Of a DNA stretch of 64,000 nt, positions 15,656 to 22,118 are shown piece after piece; within the stretch, counting starts at the first letter, position 1; every line of letters starts with the position of its first letter. The stretch is from positions 1 through 64,000 of the forward strand of contig DAINAT010000002.1 of assembly GCA_036733305.1 (NCBI GenBank), read 5' to 3'. The notes under the pieces are model-generated. The model did no database searches, was not told where the DNA came from, and saw only the letters and a program-made list of their open reading frames with translations. A program made the position numbers and the translations under genes. Origin of the DNA: UBA7672 sp036733305. Lineage in GTDB: Bacteria; Pseudomonadota; Alphaproteobacteria; Caulobacterales; Hyphomonadaceae.

Positions 15656-17314
15656 TTACTCTGCCGGTTGAAGTGTTGGAGCTGAACCGCGGCGGCGTTC
15701 GTCTGCAGGAACGTCGCCACGCGCGGTACGCACTAGATTGTAGACCATGATGATAGCGCCAATCAGGTACAGACCACCACCTGTTGCACGGATGATGTAA
15801 GAGATGTGCTTGGCGCTGACGGTCTCGATGAAGGAGTATTCGAGGAAGCCGAATGAGTTGTGGGCGCGCCACATCAGACCTTCCATGATCCCCGACACCC
15901 ACATCGAGGTGATGTAGAGGACGATACCCAGGGTCGCGATCCAGAAGTGCCACTCGACAAGGTTGTTGGAATACAGCTTCTGCCGCTTCCAGATCCATTG
16001 CGTGAGGCAGTACATGGCGCCGAAGGTGACGAAGCCGACCCATCCGAGGGCACCCGAGTGGACGTGGCCGATGCCCCAGTCGGTATAGTGGGACAGCGCG
16101 TTCACTTCGCGCACCGACATTACCGGGCCTTCGAACGTCGCCATGCCGTAAAATGCTACCGACACGACAAGCATGCGGACGACAGGGTCTGTGCGCAGCT
16201 TGTCCCACGCGCCCGACAGCGTCATCAGGCCGTTGATCATGCCGCCCCAGCTCGGCATCCACAGCATGATCGAGAACGTCATGCCCAGCGTCTGCGCCCA
16301 TTGCGGCAGCGCGGTGTAGTGCAGATGGTGTGGGCCCGCCCAGATGTAGATGAAGATCAGTGACCAGAAGTGCACGATCGAAAGACGGTAAGACCAGACC
16401 GGACGCTCGACGCGTTTCGGAATGAAGTAATACATGATGGCGAGGAAGCCTGCGGTCAGGAAGAAGCCGACCGCATTGTGGCCGTACCACCACTGGATCA
16501 GCGCGCTCTGGACGCCGCTAAAGACGGAGTAGGACTTCGATCCCGAAAGGCTTGCGGGCAGCGACAGGTTGTTGACGATGTGGAGCATCGCGATCGTCAC
16601 GATGAAGGCCAGGTAGAACCAGTTGGCCACGTAGATATGGGGCTCCTTGCGGCGAAGAAGCGTTGCGACGAAGACCCCCAGATAGACGACCCAGACGATG
16701 GTGAGCCATGCATCCGCATACCATTCGGGCTCTGCGTATTCCTTGCTTTGGCTGACGCCCATCAGATAGCCGGTCGCGGCCACCACGATGAAGAGCTGAT
16801 AGCCCCAGAAGACGAACCAGGGCCACATCCCGCCGGCCAGACGGGTGCGGCATGTACGTTGAACAACGTAGAAGGATGTAGCGATCAGCGCGTTGCCGCC
16901 GAAGGCGAAAATCACAGCCGATGTGTGCAGCGGCCTCAGGCGACCGAAATTGGTCCAGCCCAGATCCGGGAAATAGAACAGATTTGGCCAGGTAAGCTGA
17001 AGAGCGATCAGGAGGCCCGCCGTAAAGCCGGCGATCCCCCAGAACATCGTGGCGATAACGCCTGCCTTGACCACGCCTTCCTCGTAGCGACTCGGATCGA
17101 AGGTACGCGGCACGTCTCCCGCCTCGTGCCAGCCAAGCAACCCGGCTAGTCCGGCAAAGGCTGCGATTGCAAAGATCAAGCTATGCACGCGGAAGGAAGA
17201 GTCCGCCGCCGTTGCTACACCGCCAAGGGCGATGAAGAGCACGAACATCAGCACAATGCCGACGGCGAAGGTGCTTGCCTCGATCCGGGAGCTTGGAGCT
17301 ACCTGGGGAACCAT
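15656..17314 (-). CDS. ccoN: Cbb3 oxidase catalytic subunit I CcoN/FixN
   Basis: A 552-residue haem-copper oxidase subunit with about 12-14 membrane helices, catalysing reduction of O2 to water with proton pumping at low O2. Conserved regions include WYGHNAVGFFLTAGFLAIMYYFIPK with a Cu-B histidine, WAGPHHLHYTALPQWAQTLG with the paired Cu-B histidines, and HVHSGALGWVGF near the haem ligands. I choose ATG 17314 (AGGA eight bases before it) over the upstream in-frame start at 17428, because the added 38 residues look non-coding and would cover the Fnr-like box at 17387-17400. First gene of ccoNOQP-GHIS. Confidence 0.97.
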   Translation of the reverse strand: MVPQVAPSSRIEASTFAVGIVLMFVLFIALGGVATAADSSFRVHSLIFAIAAFAGLAGLLGWHEAGDVPRTFDPSRYEEGVVKAGVIATMFWGIAGFTAGLLIALQLTWPNLFYFPDLGWTNFGRLRPLHTSAVIFAFGGNALIATSFYVVQRTCRTRLAGGMWPWFVFWGYQLFIVVAATGYLMGVSQSKEYAEPEWYADAWLTIVWVVYLGVFVATLLRRKEPHIYVANWFYLAFIVTIAMLHIVNNLSLPASLSGSKSYSVFSGVQSALIQWWYGHNAVGFFLTAGFLAIMYYFIPKRVERPVWSYRLSIVHFWSLIFIYIWAGPHHLHYTALPQWAQTLGMTFSIMLWMPSWGGMINGLMTLSGAWDKLRTDPVVRMLVVSVAFYGMATFEGPVMSVREVNALSHYTDWGIGHVHSGALGWVGFVTFGAMYCLTQWIWKRQKLYSNNLVEWHFWIATLGIVLYITSMWVSGIMEGLMWRAHNSFGFLEYSFIETVSAKHISYIIRATGGGLYLIGAIIMVYNLVRTARGDVPADERRRGSAPTLQPAE

Positions 17315-17386
17315 TCTCGAATCCTGTGATCTGCGGCGCGCGGAAGCGCGATGCGGGCTGCTTGCCATCCCGGTGCATGCCGCCCC

Positions 17387-17400
17387 TTGATCCAGAACAA
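17387..17400. promoter_or_regulatory. Fnr/FixK-type box between ccoN and the hemN transcript
   Basis: TTGATCCAGAACAA matches the TTGAT-N4-ATCAA consensus with one mismatch. It is centred about 79 nt upstream of the ccoN start and 86 nt upstream of the GTG at 17480, so it could serve either divergent transcript. Low-oxygen control of ccoN by FixK/Fnr is well known, and the regulator at 27150-27851 has the matching recognition-helix residues. Confidence 0.7.
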
Positions 17401-17479
17401 ACGCGTTTTGCCCCGCACGGTTAGACAACGCGCGTGGCTGGTTATCCCCACCCCTCCAGCCACACGGAGGAAGACCCCA

Positions 17480-17737
17480 GTGAAGTCCGTAATCACCTTT
17501 ATTTCGGGCCTGATTGCGATGATTGCGGGTGTTTTCCTGCGATCATGCACACCGCGTATTCCTGACGAGCTTCTGACATCATGGTGCGGCGGAACGCCGC
17601 CATCGATGTTTGCGTCCTACAGCCATGCGCATTGCCCCGGATGCGCCCTGCTCTTGCTGGGCGGCGGTCTGGCTGTGATCGGGGCGCTATTGTCGATCAG
17701 GCCCAACAAGCGCCAGCCGAAACGGGTGCGGTCATGA
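17480..17737 (+). CDS. Small two-helix membrane protein coupled to hemN
   Basis: An 85-residue protein starting at GTG with GGAGG nine bases upstream. It has two hydrophobic segments (ITFISGLIAMIAGVFL and CALLLLGGGLAVIGALL) separated by a short loop with cysteines and histidines (YSHAHCPGC) that could bind a metal, and a basic tail. I recognise no family. Its stop overlaps the hemN start as ATGA, so the two are probably translated together. It lies divergent from ccoN across an Fnr-like box; a role linked to haem or oxidase biogenesis is inference from position. Confidence 0.7.
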   Translation: MKSVITFISGLIAMIAGVFLRSCTPRIPDELLTSWCGGTPPSMFASYSHAHCPGCALLLLGGGLAVIGALLSIRPNKRQPKRVRS

Positions 17738-19095
17738 TCAGCCGAGCCTGTTCGCGCCCGACGAATTGGCGCAGGTGGGAGTTTCTTCCTGATTTCGCAG
17801 CAGCGCAGCTGCCGCGCTACACGAGTTATCCGCCAGCGACCCGCTTCACAGGCGCTGTCGATGAAAGCATCGCGACGACGGCGCTTGCCGCGCTTCCGAC
17901 CGATGCAAGGCTTTCAGTCTATATCCACATTCCCTATTGTCAGAAGCTCTGCTGGTACTGCGGTTGCCACACGAGCGTGCCGACGTTTGCCGATCCGCTT
18001 GAGTCCTATCTCGATGCTCTCAAGCAGGAAATCGAGCTTGTTGCGGCGCGGATGCCGCCATCGGCCCGTGTGGTGCGCGTTCACATGGGCGGAGGATCGC
18101 CCGACATCCTCGCCCCGACGCAGATCGAATCGTTGTTCGGCCACCTTCGCTCATGCTTCAATTTTTCTTCCCTGGCGGAGATTGATACCGAGCTCGACCC
18201 GCGTGGTGTCACGCCTGCGCTTGTCGAGGCCCTAGCGCAACAAGGGCTCAGCCGTGCGAGCCTTGGCGTGCAGGTGCTCGATGCTGGCGTCCAGCAACGC
18301 ATCAATCGCATTCAACCCGCAGCAGATATTTCGCGAACGGTGCGCTGGTTGCGCGACGCGGGAATTGCCAGCATCAACACGGACATCATGTACGGCCTGC
18401 CCCGCCAGACCGTAGCGCACGTGATCGATGCCGCCACGTTTGCGGCGACGCACGACATCGATCGCGTGGCCGTGTTTGGCTATGCGCACGTCCCGTGGAT
18501 GAAGAAACATCAGGGGTCCATCAAACCGGCCGACCTCCCCTCCGCGGAAGAGCGTTTCCGTCAGGCGGAAGCCGCAGCGCTGACACTTGAGCAGGCTGGC
18601 TACCTGCCTGTCGGATTTGATCACTTCGCGGCGCCGGGCGATTCCCTTGCAACCGCCAGCATGCAGGGCAGACTTCGGCGCAATTTCCAAGGCTATACGG
18701 ATGACGACGCGGACGCCCTTATCGGGCTTGGTGCATCTGCAATCTCGTCGCTTCCCAACCTGATTTGCCAGAATGCGCCCGACACGAGGGCCTATCGCGA
18801 CACACTGGCAGAAGGACGCCTGCCAGTGGTGCGCGGCGTTCCGGTGCGGGAACAGGACGCGATCGTCGCCAGCATCATCGAACGCCTGCTGTGTGACTTC
18901 GAGGCTAACGTCCCTGCAGAGATTTGCACGGATGCGATGGCCCGTCTGTCTCCCTTACTTGACGCCGGCCTAGCCCAGATGAGCGGCCGCCGAATTACGG
19001 TCACCGCTCGCGGGATGCCGTATGTGCGTAATGTCGCCGCCTGCTTCGATCCGAGTTTCGCGCCGCAACCCAATCGCCATAGCCTGGCCATCTGA
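17734..19095 (+). CDS. hemN: Oxygen-independent coproporphyrinogen III oxidase (radical SAM)
   Basis: A 453-residue radical SAM enzyme converting coproporphyrinogen III to protoporphyrinogen IX without O2. The 4Fe-4S/SAM motif CQKLCWYC gives Cys69, Cys73 and Cys76, with the extra Cys78 typical of HemN. The N-terminal PRYTSYPPATRF is the HemN hallmark, which separates it from the HemW-like paralogues. Other family motifs are VHMGGGSPDIL, RASLGVQ and NTDIMYGLP. I chose ATG 17734, which overlaps the upstream stop; the frame is open further upstream in another gene. Divergent from ccoN; Fnr-type control is likely. Confidence 0.95.
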   Translation: MISRACSRPTNWRRWEFLPDFAAAQLPRYTSYPPATRFTGAVDESIATTALAALPTDARLSVYIHIPYCQKLCWYCGCHTSVPTFADPLESYLDALKQEIELVAARMPPSARVVRVHMGGGSPDILAPTQIESLFGHLRSCFNFSSLAEIDTELDPRGVTPALVEALAQQGLSRASLGVQVLDAGVQQRINRIQPAADISRTVRWLRDAGIASINTDIMYGLPRQTVAHVIDAATFAATHDIDRVAVFGYAHVPWMKKHQGSIKPADLPSAEERFRQAEAAALTLEQAGYLPVGFDHFAAPGDSLATASMQGRLRRNFQGYTDDDADALIGLGASAISSLPNLICQNAPDTRAYRDTLAEGRLPVVRGVPVREQDAIVASIIERLLCDFEANVPAEICTDAMARLSPLLDAGLAQMSGRRITVTARGMPYVRNVAACFDPSFAPQPNRHSLAI

Positions 19096-19141
19096 GAGCG
19101 GACTCACACCCAAACAACGCCGCTTTGTCCGGCGTTCGGGG

Positions 19142-19570
19142 TCAGCGCGTTGGCGTTACCGCGATCGCCGCGATGCCTTCCAGGCTGGCGCGAACTACAT
19201 CCTCGCATCGTTCGAGGACCAGCCTTGTCCTGGACGCAGTTGATATCAGATCGCGTAGCTTGCGAAGCACGGGAGCGGGCGCGATGAGGGCCAGATCTGC
19301 TTCCGCATTTTCGTTCAGGGCGCCGTCCACTTCGGCCGCTACCCGGCTCAGGAATATCTCCATCTCGGCGTCTTCACATCGCGCATGCGCCTTGAACATT
19401 GTTCGCCCACCGCGCCTCTCGAGCTGATCGATACGTTTGCCATGCCTATCGAGAAAGTCGGCGCACTCGGCTCGCTCAACAAGTTCCTGAAGGCAATCTG
19501 CTCGCTCGCGCAGGAAAAAGCGCGCCGCATGGGGATTCGACGCCACGATAAGCACATGTGCTGAAACCAT
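19142..19570 (-). CDS. Host-attachment (baeRF-like) family protein
   Basis: A 142-residue soluble protein resembling proteins annotated as required for attachment to host cells. That fold relates to archaeal/bacterial release-factor eRF1 domain 2 (baeRF); the name comes from Agrobacterium and the biochemical role is unclear. It opens HVLIVASNPHAARFFLRERA (hydrophobic strand, then the A-R-F-F motif), has a basic middle and ends with VLRKLRDLIS and an alternating hydrophobic tail. A paralogue lies at 28073-28489. AGGAGG lies 8 nt before ATG 19570, and a perfect Fnr box lies 52 nt upstream, so strong low-oxygen induction is likely. Confidence 0.75.
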   Translation of the reverse strand: MVSAHVLIVASNPHAARFFLRERADCLQELVERAECADFLDRHGKRIDQLERRGGRTMFKAHARCEDAEMEIFLSRVAAEVDGALNENAEADLALIAPAPVLRKLRDLISTASRTRLVLERCEDVVRASLEGIAAIAVTPTR

Positions 19571-19621
19571 GGGGCTCGCCTCCTAGCGCGGCAATTCTTG
19601 AACTATCGCGCCAAGGGAGAT

Positions 19622-19635
19622 TTGATTCAGATCAA
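19622..19635 (-). promoter_or_regulatory. Perfect Fnr/FixK box
   Basis: TTGATTCAGATCAA is an exact match to TTGAT-N4-ATCAA. It is centred 58 nt upstream of the ATG at 19570. If it acts as a class II site at -41.5, transcription would start near 19587, leaving a 17-nt leader that contains the AGGAGG ribosome-binding site. The rest of 19571-19854 holds no convincing gene. Confidence 0.8.
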
Positions 19636-19854
19636 ACGTTGCCGCAGCCGGGGGCGGAGGCGCTCCGCATAGGTCGGCGCACTCGCTCATACTGACCTTA
19701 GGATGCGATACGGCACTTTCCTCGCGTACTGCCAAGCCGAAAGCGCGCACGACGACAGGCAGGAGCAGACTGTTTCTACCGGATGGCCCCGGCATCAAGC
19801 CTGAACCCAGAAAGACGCGGATGAGTCGCGCCCGCTGCGCGCCCCAAGGATCGG

Positions 19855-19953
19855 CTACGACCCGCGCGAATACAGAGCTACCATCCCGAGGACGAGCGCA
19901 AAGAAAGCCATGATGCTTGCGGCCGCCAAGGGTACAATTTGGTCCATCGTCAT
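19855..19953 (-). CDS. Predicted 32-residue single-span membrane peptide
   Basis: The frame from ATG 19953 encodes MTMDQIVPLAAASI, then MAFFALVLGMVALYSRGS: one hydrophobic helix with a short acidic N-terminus and a basic C-terminus. Its start overlaps the stop of the upstream lipoprotein gene in a TGATG arrangement, which is the main support that it is translated. ATG 19947 is a second in-frame start. I recognise no family; the size recalls small subunits of respiratory oxidases, but there is no direct evidence for that. Confidence 0.55.
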   Translation of the reverse strand: MTMDQIVPLAAASIMAFFALVLGMVALYSRGS

Positions 19954-20234
19954 CACGCGTCTCCAGTAGAAACTTGAGGAACACAGGAAGGCAGCCGCAT
20001 CCGCTCGTCGGCATCGCAGCTGTAGGCCTTGCCTTCGTAAGTCGCGGTCCAGGTCCATTTCGCCGAATTGCGCTCAGAGGTGGAGATCGCGATTTTTGTT
20101 TCATCGAGCCCTGGCAGAGCCGTAACGGTCGCCGACTTCAGCGAGGCCTCGACATCCTGTTGGGACTGACTTCCACAGGCCGAAAGGGTCAGCGCCGCCA
20201 GAAGCGAAAGTACGGCAGACTTTAACACGATCAT
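19953..20234 (-). CDS. Small lipoprotein, paralogue of 25286-25555
   Basis: A 93-residue lipoprotein: signal sequence VLKSAVLSLLAALTLSAC with lipobox LSAC, then a small domain sharing ATVTALPG, SER.SAK.TW.A, GK.Y.CDADE and RLP.C with the protein at 25286-25555. The two conserved cysteines in the C-terminal half could form a disulfide. Function unknown. It is first in a pair with the 32-residue membrane peptide. Two imperfect Fnr-like dyads lie upstream at 20275-20318. Confidence 0.8.
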   Translation of the reverse strand: MIVLKSAVLSLLAALTLSACGSQSQQDVEASLKSATVTALPGLDETKIAISTSERNSAKWTWTATYEGKAYSCDADERMRLPSCVPQVSTGDA

Positions 20235-20274
20235 CTCACTATCGCCTTTGCTGCTGAGGCCTCCTGACAGGAGA

Positions 20275-20318
20275 CTGATTTAGGTCAGCCTGCGAATGAG
20301 ACGTCTGATCCACGTCAA
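20275..20318 (-). promoter_or_regulatory. Two imperfect Fnr-like dyads
   Basis: CTGATTTAGGTCAG (20275-20288) and CTGATCCACGTCAA (20305-20318) keep the TGA-N8-TCA core and deviate from TTGAT-N4-ATCAA at three and two positions. They lie between the lipoprotein gene (start 20234, minus) and the hybrid kinase gene (start 20343, plus). The second fits the lipoprotein gene better, as its distance to the kinase start is too short for a -41 site. Confidence 0.45.
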
Positions 20319-20342
20319 ACGCCGAGGGGGCGATTTCTGAGA

Positions 20343-21998
20343 ATGAGGGCCGTCACTGGCAATCGAGACCGATACGTGCACGGCATCCCGCCCCGAAAGC
20401 TCCTGCCCTTAGGTCTTCCGTCTGGCGGTACAGCCGCCAATCCGGTAGTTCTCGAGAACACTTTCTCGCTTCCCGGGTCGACCTTGAAAGAACTGATTTC
20501 AGATACGCGCTTCCTGGTTGTGCCAGAAACGATGGTCGATGGCCTGATCGTCATCGATACGTCGGGTACGATTCACTATGTGAACCCCGCCTGCCTCACC
20601 CTCTTCGGATACACGAAAGACGAGTTGATCGGCCAGAACGTGAAGATGCTGATGCCTCCACCCTTCCGCGAGGCGCATGATGGATATCTCGCCCGGCACC
20701 GCGAGACAGGGGTCAAACGAATCATTGGCATCGGCCGTGAGCTTCAGGGCATCACATCCGATGGAACCGTTTTCCCTATGTATCTGTCGGTGGGCGAGGC
20801 GCGGACCGGTGATGACGAGATATTTGTCGGCATCATTTACGACCTCACCGACAAGAAGCGCGCTGAGGAAACAATCCTCCACCACCAGAAGCTGGACGCG
20901 ATTGGACAACTCTCTGGCGGCGTGGCGCACGATTTCAACAACATCCTGAGTGTGATCGGCGGCAATCTCGAGATGATTGCCGATATCGATCTGCCGCCAG
21001 CAGCGCGGCGCGCCGTTGTGCGTGCGCAGGAGGCGGCAACGCGGGCAGCGCGGATCACTCAGCGACTTCTTGCCTTCGCTCGCAAGCAGCCACTGAACCG
21101 ACAATCCGTGGACCTCAATCGCGCGCTCGGCGACATATCGGAAATTCTCCAGCGTGCAATCGGGCCCAATATCAACGTTCGGATGTATCTGGGTGATATC
21201 GCCGGCAGCATCGAGACCGACATCGATCAGTTCGAAACGGCAATCCTGAACCTTGCGCTCAATGCGCGCGACGCCATGCCTTCGGGCGGCGAACTCACGA
21301 TCGAAACGGAAACTGTTTCATTCGACGAAGATCCGCGCATCGAGCAGGATGCTCCGCAGGGGGATTATGTCCGCGTCTCCATTTCAGATACCGGTGTGGG
21401 GATGACGCCGGACGTGCGCGCGCGCGCCATCGAGCCTTTTTTCACGACAAAGGATGTCGGATCGGGCACGGGGCTCGGCCTCAGCATGGTCTATGGCTTC
21501 ATGAAGCAGATCGGCGGCCATGCGCGCCTCTACAGCGAGGTGGGGCGTGGAACACGCGTTAGCCTGTTCTTCCCAGATAAACCTACGCCCGCTCAAGTCA
21601 GCGCGAAAACGCTCGATGATCGAACCCCACAGGGCAATGGCCAGGTGATCCTGGTTGTGGAAGACGATCCCGACGTCAGACTCGTCACAGTTTCGCGCCT
21701 GGAAAGCCTGGGTTACAGAGTCAAAGTCGCCGTCGATGGCGCTAGCGCTCTCAAGATTGTCCAATCCGAACCCGCTATCGACCTTGCCTTGATCGATGTT
21801 GTCATGCCGGGCGGCATGGATGGGCATGCGGTTGCCGACGAGATCGAGAAAATTGCTCCCAGCATCCGACTCATTCTGACGTCCGGGTATTCGCCGCGAA
21901 TGGCAGCGAGCGGCGGAAAAACCGACAGGCCGTTCCTTCAAAAACCTTCGACGAGAACGCAACTTGCGCAGCTGTTGAAGCGCGTTCTATCACGCTAA
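20343..21998 (+). CDS. FixL-like PAS hybrid histidine kinase with C-terminal receiver
   Basis: A 551-residue soluble kinase. The PAS domain (about 52-170) closely follows the FixL haem-PAS pattern, with YLARHRETG, IIGIGRELQG, DGTVFPMYLSVGE. However, the residue just before IIGIGR, which is the haem-ligating His in rhizobial FixL, is Arg126. A haem-bound O2 sensor is therefore unlikely. The HisKA-type dimerisation domain has His196 (SGGVAHDFNNILSVIGGN), followed by HATPase (LNLALNARDAMPSGG, DTGVGM, FFTTKDVGSGTGLGLSMVYG) and a receiver (VVEDDPDVR, Asp in ALIDVVMPGG, Lys in FLQKPS). No FixJ-type gene is adjacent. It stands divergent from a lipoprotein gene and converges on the M28 peptidase gene. 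Confidence 0.9.
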   Translation: MRAVTGNRDRYVHGIPPRKLLPLGLPSGGTAANPVVLENTFSLPGSTLKELISDTRFLVVPETMVDGLIVIDTSGTIHYVNPACLTLFGYTKDELIGQNVKMLMPPPFREAHDGYLARHRETGVKRIIGIGRELQGITSDGTVFPMYLSVGEARTGDDEIFVGIIYDLTDKKRAEETILHHQKLDAIGQLSGGVAHDFNNILSVIGGNLEMIADIDLPPAARRAVVRAQEAATRAARITQRLLAFARKQPLNRQSVDLNRALGDISEILQRAIGPNINVRMYLGDIAGSIETDIDQFETAILNLALNARDAMPSGGELTIETETVSFDEDPRIEQDAPQGDYVRVSISDTGVGMTPDVRARAIEPFFTTKDVGSGTGLGLSMVYGFMKQIGGHARLYSEVGRGTRVSLFFPDKPTPAQVSAKTLDDRTPQGNGQVILVVEDDPDVRLVTVSRLESLGYRVKVAVDGASALKIVQSEPAIDLALIDVVMPGGMDGHAVADEIEKIAPSIRLILTSGYSPRMAASGGKTDRPFLQKPSTRTQLAQLLKRVLSR

Positions 21999-22048
21999 AC
22001 GCGGCAGGCCAAAAAGGCGTCAGCGATCCGGCCTTCTGATACGGCTTT

Positions 22049-22077
22049 CGCAAGGCGTGTCCCGTGCACGCCTTGCG
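22049..22077. terminator. Bidirectional hairpin between convergent genes
   Basis: CGCAAGGCGTG (22049-22059) and CACGCCTTGCG (22067-22077) form a perfect 11-bp stem with loop TCCCGTG, between the kinase stop (21998) and the peptidase stop (22119). No strong T run flanks it. Position and stem length favour a shared terminator. Confidence 0.6.
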
Positions 22078-22118
22078 TTGATCAGAACCCAAAACGCTGT
22101 TTGCCGTACGAGTAACTC

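Noticed and set aside
19583..20104. 173-codon minus-strand frame between the host-attachment and lipoprotein genes
   Set aside because: It would read through the Fnr box and overlap the lipoprotein in another frame; the translation has no recognisable features.
20343..21998. True haem-based FixL oxygen sensor
   Set aside because: The haem-ligand His is replaced by Arg126 in an otherwise FixL-like PAS domain.
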